From: Polaribacter aestuariivivens
GTDB taxonomy: Bacteria > Bacteroidota > Bacteroidia > Flavobacteriales > Flavobacteriaceae
Direction: 5' to 3'
NCBI RefSeq assembly: GCF_005885675.1
Contig: NZ_VANR01000003.1
Location: forward strand, 434,001-498,000
DNA length: 64,000 nucleotides
The notes beneath the pieces were generated by a model, which ran no database searches, was not told where the DNA came from, and worked only from the letters and a program-made list of their open reading frames with translations. Both the position numbers and the translations under genes were made by a program. Shown piece after piece: positions 26,034 through 33,726 of the stretch. The number at the start of each line of letters is the position of its first letter. Position 1 is the first letter of the stretch.

Positions 26034-26900
26034 ATGAGCTTGAATTTATCTGAAATTGATAGGGTGCAAACCATCACCAAAGAAGATTTTATAAAAAACT
26101 ACTTTAAGCCACAAAAACCTGTGGTAATAGAACGTTTTATTGAAGATTGGCCAGCCTATAAAAAATGGAATTTAGAGTATATTAAAGATGTTGCTGGCGA
26201 CAAAACTGTGCCTTTATATGATGATAGACCTGTAGATTTTAAAGATGGTTTTAATGAACCACATGCAAAAATGAAAATGAGTGAATATGTAGATTTGTTA
26301 AAAAAAGAACCTACAAAATTCAGAATTTTTCTTTGGAACGTTTTAAAAGAAGTGCCTATTTTACAAAAAGATTTTACCTATCCAGATTTTGGTTTACGAC
26401 TCATGAAAGGGTTACCAATGCTGTTTTTTGGAGGTACAGATTCTTATACATTCATGCATTATGATATAGATTTAGCAAACATTTTTCATTTCCATTTTGA
26501 AGGAAAAAAAGAAATTATTTTGTTTGATCAAAAGCAAAACGATTATTTATATAAAATTCCACATTCTTTAATTGTTAGAGAAGATATTGATTTTTCAAAC
26601 CCAGACTTTAAAAAATGGCCAGCACTAAAAAAAGCAAAAGGTTATAAAACTAATTTAGAGCATGGGCAAGTGTTGTATATGCCAGAAGGTTATTGGCATT
26701 ATATGAAATACATTACACCTGGTTTTTCTATGAGTTTACGTGCAATTGCCAGAAAACCTAAAAATTTATCAAAAGCAATTTATAATGTTTTTGTAATGAG
26801 AACAATAGATAATGTAATGCGTAAAATAAAAGGGCAAAAATGGATTGATTGGAAAAATGAACAAGCTATTATAAAAACAAACAAATTTAATAATATCTAA
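26034..26900 (+). CDS. Cupin-like (JmjC / FIH type) Fe(II)-2-oxoglutarate dioxygenase
   Basis: A 288-residue protein of the cupin_8 / JmjC group. An N-terminal part begins with the family opening PVVIERFIEDWPAYKKWN. The iron-binding facial triad is visible as the HxD motif in FMHYDIDLANIF and the distal His in PEGYWHYMKY; a basic patch follows. Relatives hydroxylate proteins (ribosomal proteins, ankyrin repeats) or small molecules, so the substrate here is unknown. It has its own promoter, and a separate zinc-ribbon miniprotein follows 82 bases later. Confidence 0.88.
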   Translation: MSLNLSEIDRVQTITKEDFIKNYFKPQKPVVIERFIEDWPAYKKWNLEYIKDVAGDKTVPLYDDRPVDFKDGFNEPHAKMKMSEYVDLLKKEPTKFRIFLWNVLKEVPILQKDFTYPDFGLRLMKGLPMLFFGGTDSYTFMHYDIDLANIFHFHFEGKKEIILFDQKQNDYLYKIPHSLIVREDIDFSNPDFKKWPALKKAKGYKTNLEHGQVLYMPEGYWHYMKYITPGFSMSLRAIARKPKNLSKAIYNVFVMRTIDNVMRKIKGQKWIDWKNEQAIIKTNKFNNI

Positions 26901-26982
26901 AAATTAAAATACGTAGTGATACGTACAGATAATCAATTGATTTTTATTACATTGCACAATTCTAACCAAATTTTAATTAATT

Positions 26983-27138
26983 ATGAAAGCCTGTCCAAGA
27001 TGTAAATCTGTATCAAAGCACAGAATGAGAAGAAAAGGGATAGCAAGGTTAATTCCAGGAACAAAAGGTTATGCTTGCGATAAGTGTAATGCATTGTATA
27101 CATGGTTTCCTTTTATTAATCGTTCTTTAATAATTTAA
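26983..27138 (+). CDS. Zinc-ribbon miniprotein (51 residues)
   Basis: A short ORF from ATG 26983 to TAA 27138. It contains two CxxC knuckles, CPRC (C4, C7) and CDKC (C32, C35), separated by a strongly basic stretch (KHRMRRKGIARLIPG), and ends with a short hydrophobic tail. This is the pattern of a minimal zinc ribbon that could bind nucleic acid. I do not recognise a named family. A long perfect terminator follows immediately, which supports real expression. It is not part of a tight operon. Confidence 0.7.
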   Translation: MKACPRCKSVSKHRMRRKGIARLIPGTKGYACDKCNALYTWFPFINRSLII

Positions 27139-27178
27139 AAACAAAAAACACTCATTAAAATGAGTGTTTTTTGTTTTT
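27137..27178. terminator. Bidirectional terminator between the zinc-ribbon gene and rseP
   Basis: A perfect 20-bp stem (27137-27156 and 27159-27178, core CACTCATT / AATGAGTG) with a 2-base loop and A/T runs on both sides lies between convergent genes. Confidence 0.85.
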
Positions 27179-27203
27179 AAATTATTTTTTATAAAGTTGT
27201 TTT

Positions 27204-28559
27204 TTAATCAAACAATCTAAATATATCGTTTCCATTTGCAAAAAGTAACAACGCTATCAGTAATATAAAACCTACTACTTGTGCATATTCTAAAAATTTA
27301 TCTCCAGGTTTTTTTCCTGTAATCATTTCCCAAAGCGTAAAAACTACATGACCACCATCTAAAGCTGGAATTGGTAAAAGATTCATGAAACCTAACATGA
27401 TAGATAAAAAAGCCGTAATTGTCCAGAATGATTGTGCGCTAAATTCATCAGGAAAAATACTTCCAATAGAAATAAAGCCACCCAAACCTTTATAAGCTCC
27501 TGTACTTGGGTTAAAAATCTTTTTCAACTGTTTTACATAGTCTGTTAAGGTTTTCCAAGATTTTTTTAAACCTGCTGGTATTGCTTCTGAAAAAGAATAT
27601 TCAATATCAGCCAAATCGTAATAACCAAGTTTTTCTAAATCGCTATAAGAAACAGCACCAAACTGTACATCCAAAGTTCCTCTATTTGTAACCTTTACAG
27701 GTATTTGTTCAGTTGTTTTGTCTCTTTTCACGGTAACTGTAATATCTTGTCCTTTATAGTTCGATAAAATAGCTTCTGCTTGATCAAAATATTTAATACT
27801 TTCACCGTTAATTGAGGTAATAATATCTCTAGGTTTTAAACCACTATTTTCGTTTATAGAGTCTTTTAAAACTTTAGAAATCGTAAAAGGATATCTTGCA
27901 GCAACAACAGGTCCTTCTTCATTTTTCTTTCTATCCATTAATTTAGAAATAAAATTAACAGGAAGTGTTTTTTCTATAACTTCACCATTTCTTTCAATCG
28001 TAAAGTTATTTCCGTTTATAAAACCTAATGTAATGGCATTAAACTCTCTAACTTTTTCACCATCAATAGTTAAAATTTTATCTCCAGTTTTTAAACCAAT
28101 TTCCATGGCAAGTGAATCTTGAACCCAAATTCCATCTTTATCATTTACACTTTGGTTTGGTAAAAATTGTTCACCATAAGACCACATAAGCATAATATAA
28201 ATGAAAATTCCTAAAACAAAATTCACAAAAACACCACCTAACATAATAATTAAACGTTGCCACGCAGGTTTAGAACGAAATTCCCAAGGTTGTGGGGGTA
28301 AAGCCATTTGCTCAGTATCCATACTTTCGTCTATCATTCCCGAGATTTTTACATAACCTCCCAAAGGAATCCAACCAATACCGTAAACAGTATCACCTAT
28401 TTTTTTCTTAAAAATCGAGAATTTATAATCGAAGAATAAGTAGAATTTTTCTACTCTCGTTTTAAACAATTTTGCAGGGATAAAATGCCCTAATTCGTGC
28501 AACACAATTAATAAAGATAAACTTAAAATAAATTGCGATGCTTTTATTAATATTTCCAT
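27204..28559 (-). CDS. rseP: RIP-type zinc metalloprotease RseP (site-2 protease)
   Basis: Intramembrane protease of 451 residues that cleaves transmembrane substrates such as anti-sigma factors or signal peptide remnants. The zinc motif HELGH sits in the first helix (about residues 21-25), GGYVKISGM follows, PDZ-like domains lie in the periplasmic middle region (about 125-310), and the third zinc-ligand motif is MNLLPIPALDGGHV near the C-terminus. Length fits Bacteroidota RseP. It has its own promoter, divergent from the SCO gene, and is not here next to dxr, with which it is often linked. Confidence 0.95.
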   Translation of the reverse strand: MEILIKASQFILSLSLLIVLHELGHFIPAKLFKTRVEKFYLFFDYKFSIFKKKIGDTVYGIGWIPLGGYVKISGMIDESMDTEQMALPPQPWEFRSKPAWQRLIIMLGGVFVNFVLGIFIYIMLMWSYGEQFLPNQSVNDKDGIWVQDSLAMEIGLKTGDKILTIDGEKVREFNAITLGFINGNNFTIERNGEVIEKTLPVNFISKLMDRKKNEEGPVVAARYPFTISKVLKDSINENSGLKPRDIITSINGESIKYFDQAEAILSNYKGQDITVTVKRDKTTEQIPVKVTNRGTLDVQFGAVSYSDLEKLGYYDLADIEYSFSEAIPAGLKKSWKTLTDYVKQLKKIFNPSTGAYKGLGGFISIGSIFPDEFSAQSFWTITAFLSIMLGFMNLLPIPALDGGHVVFTLWEMITGKKPGDKFLEYAQVVGFILLIALLLFANGNDIFRLFD

Positions 28560-28588
28560 TCAGCGTTAAATCATAATTAAAAAACGCA

Positions 28589-28596
28589 CAAATGTA
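28589..28596 (-). promoter_or_regulatory. -7 promoter element of rseP
   Basis: The minus strand reads TACATTTG, an exact TAnnTTTG match, 29 bases upstream of ATG 28559. Confidence 0.55.
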
Positions 28597-28704
28597 CGTT
28601 TTTAAAGAGAGTTGTAAAAGAACTATTAGAAGTTGATTTTTTATTTTAACAAACATTTTAGATTGATCGTCATAAAAACAGCTTTTAAACGATTTTTTAA
28701 GTCG

Positions 28705-28712
28705 TAAATTTG
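28705..28712 (+). promoter_or_regulatory. -7 promoter element of the SCO family gene
   Basis: TAAATTTG is an exact TAnnTTTG match, 18 bases before ATG 28731. Confidence 0.6.
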
Positions 28713-28730
28713 CATAAATAATCATGATTT

Positions 28731-29411
28731 ATGGATTTTAAGTTTTTTAAAAAATCGTTACCTACACTTATTTTTTTAGCAGTATTTTCTGCTATTGCCA
28801 TTCCTGTATTTTATCATTTATTAAAAGTAGATAAAAAATTAAAAGTGTTTAATCCTGTAGATGTAAATCCTAAATTGGTAGATGAAACCATGTTGCATGT
28901 TCAAAAAAATCATAAAATTGCCGATTTTAAATTGACAAACCAGAATGGAGAAATCATTACAAATAGCGATTACAAAAACAAAATTTACATAGCCGATTTC
29001 TTTTTTACACGTTGTAAAACCATTTGTATAGCAATGGCATATAATATGAACGAGTTGCAAGAATATTATAAAAATGATGATGATATTATGTTTCTTTCAC
29101 ATTCTGTAACACCAGTAATGGATAGTGTTTCCGTGTTAAAAGAGTATGCTATAAATAAAGGCGTAATTGATGGTAAATGGAATGTAACTACAGGCTCTAA
29201 AAAACATATTTACGAATTGGCAAGAAAAAGTTATTTTGCTGTTTTAGATGAAGGTGATGGAGGAGAAGACGATTTTATTCATACAGAACAATTTGTTTTG
29301 GTAGACAAAGAAAGACGAATTAGAGGTTATTACGATGGTACCGAAAAAGAAGACATGGAAAAGCTAAAGAAAGATATTTTTTTGTTGAAGGAAGAATATG
29401 CTAATCAATAG
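28731..29411 (+). CDS. SCO family protein (cytochrome oxidase copper-delivery, thioredoxin-like)
   Basis: A 226-residue membrane-anchored protein with one N-terminal helix (about residues 12-30) and a periplasmic thioredoxin-like domain. The copper/redox motif CxxxC is seen in FTRCKTICIAM and the distal His in DDFIHTEQFVLVD, the ligand set used by SCO1/SenC to deliver Cu to the CuA site of cytochrome oxidase. The Pro that usually follows the second Cys is Ile here. No oxidase gene is nearby. The 3' end overlaps the convergent downstream gene by 11 bases. Confidence 0.9.
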   Translation: MDFKFFKKSLPTLIFLAVFSAIAIPVFYHLLKVDKKLKVFNPVDVNPKLVDETMLHVQKNHKIADFKLTNQNGEIITNSDYKNKIYIADFFFTRCKTICIAMAYNMNELQEYYKNDDDIMFLSHSVTPVMDSVSVLKEYAINKGVIDGKWNVTTGSKKHIYELARKSYFAVLDEGDGGEDDFIHTEQFVLVDKERRIRGYYDGTEKEDMEKLKKDIFLLKEEYANQ

Positions 29412-29814
29412 ATTTTTTTGAAATTATTATTGTTTCTTTAATGATGTACATTGAAATTAAAATGTAACTTATTGAAGTGATAAAAAAGTAAATTTCATTT
29501 TTTGGATTCGAAAGAACATTTGTATTAAAATAGTACGAATAAAGAATTGGATAGGTTAATAAATACCCAATTATAGTTAAATATATTTTATTCTTTTTTC
29601 TAGTAAATAAAATTAAAATAATCCCAATTAAAGCTAAAAATACTGAGACAATGTCAAAGTTTACTCCATTTTCTAAACTTTCAAAAACACTAGTTAATAT
29701 TATAAATATTACTATAATAAAAGGAACAGAAATATGATTGTTATGTTTCGCTATTATTAAAAATAATATTATGGAGAGAACTTTTAAAAAGGATAGTTTT
29801 GGTATAATATTCAA
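29401..29814 (-). CDS. Unknown multi-span membrane protein
   Basis: A protein of about 137 residues that is almost entirely hydrophobic, with about four transmembrane helices and short basic loops (TRKKNK). I do not recognise a family. The frame is open further to a TTG at 29838, but that codon lies inside a perfect -7 box on this strand (TATTTTTG, 29843-29836), so a TTG at 29814 is the more likely start. It converges on and overlaps the SCO gene by 11 bases and is divergent from feoA. Confidence 0.5.
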   Translation of the reverse strand: MNIIPKLSFLKVLSIILFLIIAKHNNHISVPFIIVIFIILTSVFESLENGVNFDIVSVFLALIGIILILFTRKKNKIYLTIIGYLLTYPILYSYYFNTNVLSNPKNEIYFFITSISYILISMYIIKETIIISKKSID

Positions 29815-29835
29815 TTTATTTTTTTCAAAAGTAAT

Positions 29836-29843
29836 CAAAAATA
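29836..29843 (-). promoter_or_regulatory. -7 promoter element of the minus-strand membrane protein
   Basis: The minus strand reads TATTTTTG, which fits TAnnTTTG exactly. It is 21 bases from the proposed TTG start at 29814. Confidence 0.45.
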
Positions 29844-29855
29844 GAATATCACAAC

Positions 29856-29887
29856 TTGTTTAGAATCATTCTAAATGAGTATCTTTG
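29856..29887 (+). promoter_or_regulatory. feo promoter with a palindromic Fur-like operator
   Basis: TTG (29856-29858) and TATCTTTG (29880-29887) form a -33/-7 pair with a 21-base spacer. The spacer holds a perfect palindrome TTTAGAATCATTCTAAA (29859-29875, 8-1-8), whose inner 7-1-7 has the layout of a Fur box. A repressor bound here would block the promoter. Which metal regulator binds is inferred. Confidence 0.65.
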
Positions 29888-29905
29888 TTTTCCAAATAAA
29901 AAACG

Positions 29906-30136
29906 TTGAGCACAATTGCATCTTTAAACATTGGTGAATTAGGTTATATTTCTGAAGAATCTTTAGATTTTATACCATTAAAGTTATTGGAAATGGGTTG
30001 TTTGCCAGGAGCAGAAGTACAATTAATACAAATTGCACCTCTAAAAGATCCATTATACATCTGTGTAAATGGTAGTCATTTAGCAATTAGAAAAGAAACA
30101 GCATCTAAAATAAAAATCTTAAAAGCAAATATTTGA
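29906..30136 (+). CDS. feoA: Ferrous iron transport protein A
   Basis: A 76-residue cytoplasmic SH3-like protein that supports FeoB-mediated Fe(II) uptake. The recognisable features are the family opening (LNIGELGYI), the conserved LLEMGCLPGAEVQL and the closing GSHLAIRKETASKI. The start is TTG at 29906, 18 bases after the promoter box; no ATG exists near it. The TGA stop overlaps the feoB ATG in TGATG, so the two genes are translationally coupled. Confidence 0.93.
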   Translation: MSTIASLNIGELGYISEESLDFIPLKLLEMGCLPGAEVQLIQIAPLKDPLYICVNGSHLAIRKETASKIKILKANI

Positions 30137-32247
30137 TGTCTAAAAACGATATAAAAGTTGCTTTAATTGGAAATCCTAACACTGGAAAAACTTCGCTATT
30201 TAATCAACTAACAGGTTTAAATCAAAAAGTTGGTAATTACCCAGGTGTTACTGTAGATAAAAAACAAGGAACTAGTAAATTATCGGCAACACAAAATGCA
30301 ATTATTACAGATTTACCTGGAACTTACAGTATAAACCCAACTTCAATTGACGAAAGTATTGTATTAAAAACCTTACTTAAAAAAGATATTAAAGAATCTC
30401 CAGATGTAATTTTAGTAGTTGCAGATATTGAAAATTTAAAAAGAAATCTGCTGCTTTTTTCTCAAATTAAAGACTTAGAAATTCCTACAGTTTTGGCTAT
30501 TAATATGGTAGATCAAATGGCTAAAAAAGGAATTACAATAGATTTATCTGCCTTAAAAAAGGAATTAAATACAGAAGTAGTACTGGTTAGTGCAAGAAAA
30601 AATCAAGGTATTAATGAGGTGAAAGAAGCTATTATTCGTTGTCATGTAGCAGCAAAAGCTTCACCACTTTGTGGTATAAACTCAAAAATTGATCCAGATT
30701 ATTTTAATAAACTAAAAGAAATTAGCCCCAATTATTCGTTATATGAATTGTGGTTAATGGTCACTCAAAATAATTACCCAACTTCAATAACAAAAGCCGA
30801 AAAAGACAAACTATTGGCTTTTAAAGAAGACATGTCTAAGTTGAAAAAATATCAACATAAAGAAACCATATATCGTTATCAAGAAATTAATAAAATTTTA
30901 AAGAAAACATATATTGTAGACAAAAGTAAAGCCACAGATGTTCGAAGTAAATTAGACAAAGTTTTCACCCATAAAATTTTTGGTTACGGAATTTTCTTTC
31001 TCATTTTACTTGTAATTTTTCAATCTATTTTTGACTGGGCAACATTGCCTATGGATTTGATTGATAGTACCTTTGCAGAACTATCAGATTTTGCTAGAAA
31101 CAGTTTTCAACCAGGAGTTTTAACAGATTTGTTGGCAGAAGGTATCATTCCAGGTATTGGAGGTGTACTTATCTTTATTCCGCAAATTGCCATTTTGTTC
31201 TTATTTATTGCAGTTTTAGAAGAAACAGGTTATATGAGTCGCGTTGTATTTTTAATGGATAAAATTATGCGACGTTTTGGTATGAATGGTAAAAGTGTAA
31301 TTCCATTAATTTCTGGAACAGCCTGTGCAATTCCTGCAATTATGGCAACCAGAACCATATCTAGTTGGAAAGAGCGTTTGATAACTATTTTAGTTGTTCC
31401 GTTTACAACATGTTCTGCACGTTTGCCAGTGTATGCAATTTTAATTGCATTAATAATACCGAATAAAAAAATTATAGGTTTTTTAAATTTACAAGGTTTG
31501 GTATTGTTATTGTTGTATGTACTAGGTTTTGCATCAGCAATTATTGGAGCCTATATTTTACACAAAACTTTAAAGATAAATTCAAAATCTTTTTTTGTGG
31601 TAGAAATGCCAAACTACAAATTGCCTTCTGTAAAAAATGTATTTTATGATGTGGTAGAAAAAACAAAAGCATTTGTTTTTGGAGCGGGAAAAATAATTTT
31701 AGCATTGTCCATAATACTATGGTTTTTGGCTTCGAACGGACCAGAATCATACAAAAATGCAGCTAAAAATATAGTTGAAAATCTAGCTAATGAAAATTTA
31801 CCAGAAGATGAATTAAATCAAAAAATAGCTTCAGCAAAATTAGAAAATTCTTATATAGGAATCATGGGAAAAAGTATAGAGCCAGCTATAAAACCTTTAG
31901 GTTATGATTGGAAAATAGGAATCGCTCTAATAAGTTCATTTGCTGCAAGAGAAGTGTTTGTAGGTACTTTAGCAACAATTTATAGTGTTGGTTCTGATGA
32001 TGAAAATACAACCACAATTAAAGAGAAAATGCGTTCAGAAATAAATACAGAAACAGGTAAAAAACGATTTAATTTTCCTGTAGGAATGTCGCTTTTAATT
32101 TTTTACGCATTTGCAATGCAATGTATGGCAACTTTGGCAATAGTAAAACGTGAAACAAAAACATGGAAATGGCCATTAATTCAACTTTTCGGAATGGGAT
32201 TGTTGGCATATATAGCATCGTTTATTACATATCAAATTTTAAGTTAA
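30136..32247 (+). CDS. feoB: Ferrous iron transporter FeoB
   Basis: Inner-membrane Fe(II) permease of 703 residues with an N-terminal GTPase domain. G motifs are visible: GNPNTGKTSLFNQLTG (G1), DLPGTYS (G3) and NMVD (G4), followed by a helical regulatory segment and a C-terminal membrane part with two Gate motifs (including FTTCSARLPVYAI with its conserved Cys). The ATG at 30136 overlaps the feoA stop; a TTG one codon upstream is unlikely. A Cys-rich miniprotein overlaps its stop. The palindromic element before feoA suggests iron-dependent repression of the operon. Confidence 0.97.
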   Translation: MSKNDIKVALIGNPNTGKTSLFNQLTGLNQKVGNYPGVTVDKKQGTSKLSATQNAIITDLPGTYSINPTSIDESIVLKTLLKKDIKESPDVILVVADIENLKRNLLLFSQIKDLEIPTVLAINMVDQMAKKGITIDLSALKKELNTEVVLVSARKNQGINEVKEAIIRCHVAAKASPLCGINSKIDPDYFNKLKEISPNYSLYELWLMVTQNNYPTSITKAEKDKLLAFKEDMSKLKKYQHKETIYRYQEINKILKKTYIVDKSKATDVRSKLDKVFTHKIFGYGIFFLILLVIFQSIFDWATLPMDLIDSTFAELSDFARNSFQPGVLTDLLAEGIIPGIGGVLIFIPQIAILFLFIAVLEETGYMSRVVFLMDKIMRRFGMNGKSVIPLISGTACAIPAIMATRTISSWKERLITILVVPFTTCSARLPVYAILIALIIPNKKIIGFLNLQGLVLLLLYVLGFASAIIGAYILHKTLKINSKSFFVVEMPNYKLPSVKNVFYDVVEKTKAFVFGAGKIILALSIILWFLASNGPESYKNAAKNIVENLANENLPEDELNQKIASAKLENSYIGIMGKSIEPAIKPLGYDWKIGIALISSFAAREVFVGTLATIYSVGSDDENTTTIKEKMRSEINTETGKKRFNFPVGMSLLIFYAFAMQCMATLAIVKRETKTWKWPLIQLFGMGLLAYIASFITYQILS

Positions 32248-32363
32248 TGCAACAAATTATTGTTTACTTATTAGTAGCTTTTGCAGTATTTTTTCTTGTA
32301 AAAAAGTATTTTTTTGCTTCTAAAAACAAAAAAAACTGTAGTACAGATTGTGGCTGCCATTAA
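32247..32363 (+). CDS. FeoB-associated Cys-rich membrane miniprotein
   Basis: A 38-residue protein whose ATG overlaps the feoB stop (TAATG), so it is translationally coupled to feoB. It has one N-terminal transmembrane helix (VYLLVAFAVFFLVKKYFF) and a short tail with the Cys cluster NCSTDCGCH. This is the layout of the FeoB-associated Cys-rich (P12-like) family that replaces FeoC in many bacteria. The Cys residues could bind iron or sense redox state, which is an inference. It is a strong example of a real gene below usual length cut-offs. Confidence 0.82.
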   Translation: MQQIIVYLLVAFAVFFLVKKYFFASKNKKNCSTDCGCH

Positions 32364-32377
32364 AACCTTTACACAAA

Positions 32378-32414
32378 ATTACAATCAACTTATTGTAATG
32401 ATTATTACTTTTGT
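32378..32414 (+). promoter_or_regulatory. Inverted repeat and promoter upstream of the DUF2911 gene
   Basis: The perfect inverted repeat ATTACAAT-N6-ATTGTAAT (32378-32385 and 32392-32399) is followed 7 bases later by a -7 box TACTTTTG (32407-32414). There is no T run after the repeat, so it looks more like an operator than a terminator for the feo operon, though the latter is not excluded. Confidence 0.4.
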
Positions 32415-32454
32415 AAAACTAGATTAAAAAATTAAAATTTAACAATAACATATT

Positions 32455-33012
32455 ATGAAAAAATCCATTTTATCATTAGCAATTTTTGCAATTGCTTTAA
32501 TTAGTTCAGCAGATGTAGTTGCTCAAAAATTCCCGAAATTAGATGTAAGTCCAATGGATGCAGCCTCTTTTCCAACAAATTGGCGAGATGCAAATAAATT
32601 AGTAAAAGTTGTTTACAGTCGTCCGCAATTAAAAGGAAGAGATTTAGAGAAACTTGCTCCAAAAGACAAAGTTTGGAGGTTAGGAGCAAACGAATCTGCA
32701 GAAATCACTTTTTATAAAGATGTGATTTTTGGAGGTAAAAAAGTAAAAGCAGGTACATACTCTATGTACGCAATTCCAACAGATGGTGATTGGACAATCA
32801 TATTAAGCAACCAAATAAATTATTGGGGTTCTTATTTTTACAAACAAGATCAAGATGTTGTAAGAGTTTCTGGTAAAGTTTCAAAGCCAGATAATGAAAT
32901 AGAAGCTTTTTCTATTGTTTTTGAGGGTGAAGGTACAACTGCTGAAATGCATTTAGGTTGGGCAAATACAGTTGTTACTGTGCCAGTTACTGCACAAGAA
33001 ACTAACAACTAA
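32455..33012 (+). CDS. DUF2911 domain-containing secreted protein
   Basis: A 185-residue protein with a signal peptide (ending DVVAQ, about residue 23). The DUF2911 signature is clear: VKVVYSRPQLKGRD, DKVWRLGANESAEITFYKDV, KAGTYSMYAIP and DWTIILSNQINYWGSYFY. The domain is common in Bacteroidota periplasmic or surface proteins and its function is unknown; the fold is probably a beta-sandwich. It has its own promoter region with an inverted repeat. Confidence 0.93.
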   Translation: MKKSILSLAIFAIALISSADVVAQKFPKLDVSPMDAASFPTNWRDANKLVKVVYSRPQLKGRDLEKLAPKDKVWRLGANESAEITFYKDVIFGGKKVKAGTYSMYAIPTDGDWTIILSNQINYWGSYFYKQDQDVVRVSGKVSKPDNEIEAFSIVFEGEGTTAEMHLGWANTVVTVPVTAQETNN

Positions 33013-33034
33013 TATTTTTTAATTTTTGAGAATA

Positions 33035-33076
33035 AAAAATACTGTTTAAATCCGTTTAAGCGGTATTTTTCGTTTT
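33035..33076 (+). terminator. Weak terminator after the DUF2911 gene
   Basis: The stem AAAAATAC / GTATTTTT (33035-33042 and 33063-33070) is extended by a few wobble pairs and followed by T runs. The loop is A/T-rich. Confidence 0.45.
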
Positions 33077-33175
33077 TACACGTTTTTTTTTCCTTCTCAG
33101 TAAAGTTAAATTTAATATGGTAAATATTAGTTGTTGTTTTGTGATAACCAAATTAACAATCTAAAACTGACAATT

Positions 33176-33598
33176 ATGAAAACGTTTATTAACAAATTTT
33201 TTATCTGTTTAACTTTATTAACTTCAATAGCACTTGCAAATTGTAACAATACTAATGAAGATTTTCCTTTGGAATTAACAATACAAGATAAAGTTGTTTT
33301 ATTAGAAAGTGGAGAATGGCTTTTAAAAGGTTTTGAAACCAATGTAATGCATACTTTTAAAGCTGGTAAAAAGTATACTTTTTATGGTTCTGATAATGTT
33401 TTTTTAAATGAAGCCATTCCAGGAACTCAAGAATATACAATTTCTGGAGAAATGTTAATGATAAATTATAACTTTGGAAATATTACATCTTATCAATTAA
33501 AATTTTCTTGCGATAATTCAATTGTAAAATTTTATGAAGATGATAACTTAAACTTAACCTTGTATAAAAGAGGTTCTAAATATAAAAGTTGTTTATAA
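33176..33598 (+). CDS. Small lipoprotein, lipocalin-like, unknown
   Basis: A 140-residue protein starting at ATG 33176 with a signal peptide and a lipobox-like ALANC (residues 16-20), so it is probably a lipoprotein. The mature part (LLESGEWLLKGFE, ISGEMLMINY, VKFYEDDNLNLTLYKRG) has the size and alternating pattern of the lipocalin-like domains common in Bacteroidota lipoproteins. No specific function can be named. An in-frame upstream ATG at 33131 would break the signal peptide layout. A terminator follows. Confidence 0.65.
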   Translation: MKTFINKFFICLTLLTSIALANCNNTNEDFPLELTIQDKVVLLESGEWLLKGFETNVMHTFKAGKKYTFYGSDNVFLNEAIPGTQEYTISGEMLMINYNFGNITSYQLKFSCDNSIVKFYEDDNLNLTLYKRGSKYKSCL

Positions 33599-33616
33599 TT
33601 AACAAAAAAACTTTTA

Positions 33617-33660
33617 TAAAAAGAGGCTTTCTAATAAATTTAGAAGCCTCTTTTTATTTT
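33617..33660 (+). terminator. Terminator after the lipoprotein gene
   Basis: The stem AAAAAGAGGCTT / AAGCCTCTTTTT (arms within 33618-33633 and 33641-33655, one bulged T) is followed by a T-rich tail. Confidence 0.8.
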
Positions 33661-33676
33661 AGATGAATTACACTTT

Positions 33677-33704
33677 TTGCTTAAAAAGAATAAACGTAAA
33701 TTTG
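33677..33704 (+). promoter_or_regulatory. leuS promoter
   Basis: TTG (33677-33679), a 17-base spacer and TAAATTTG (33697-33704, exact -7) lie 22 bases upstream of the leuS ATG. Confidence 0.6.
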
Positions 33705-33726
33705 CGCCTTAAATCAAGAAGTTACA

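Noticed and set aside
26910..26925. Two TACGTA palindromes 10 bp apart as an operator
   Set aside because: Short 6-mers near a stop codon, with no promoter box in the right place; probably chance.
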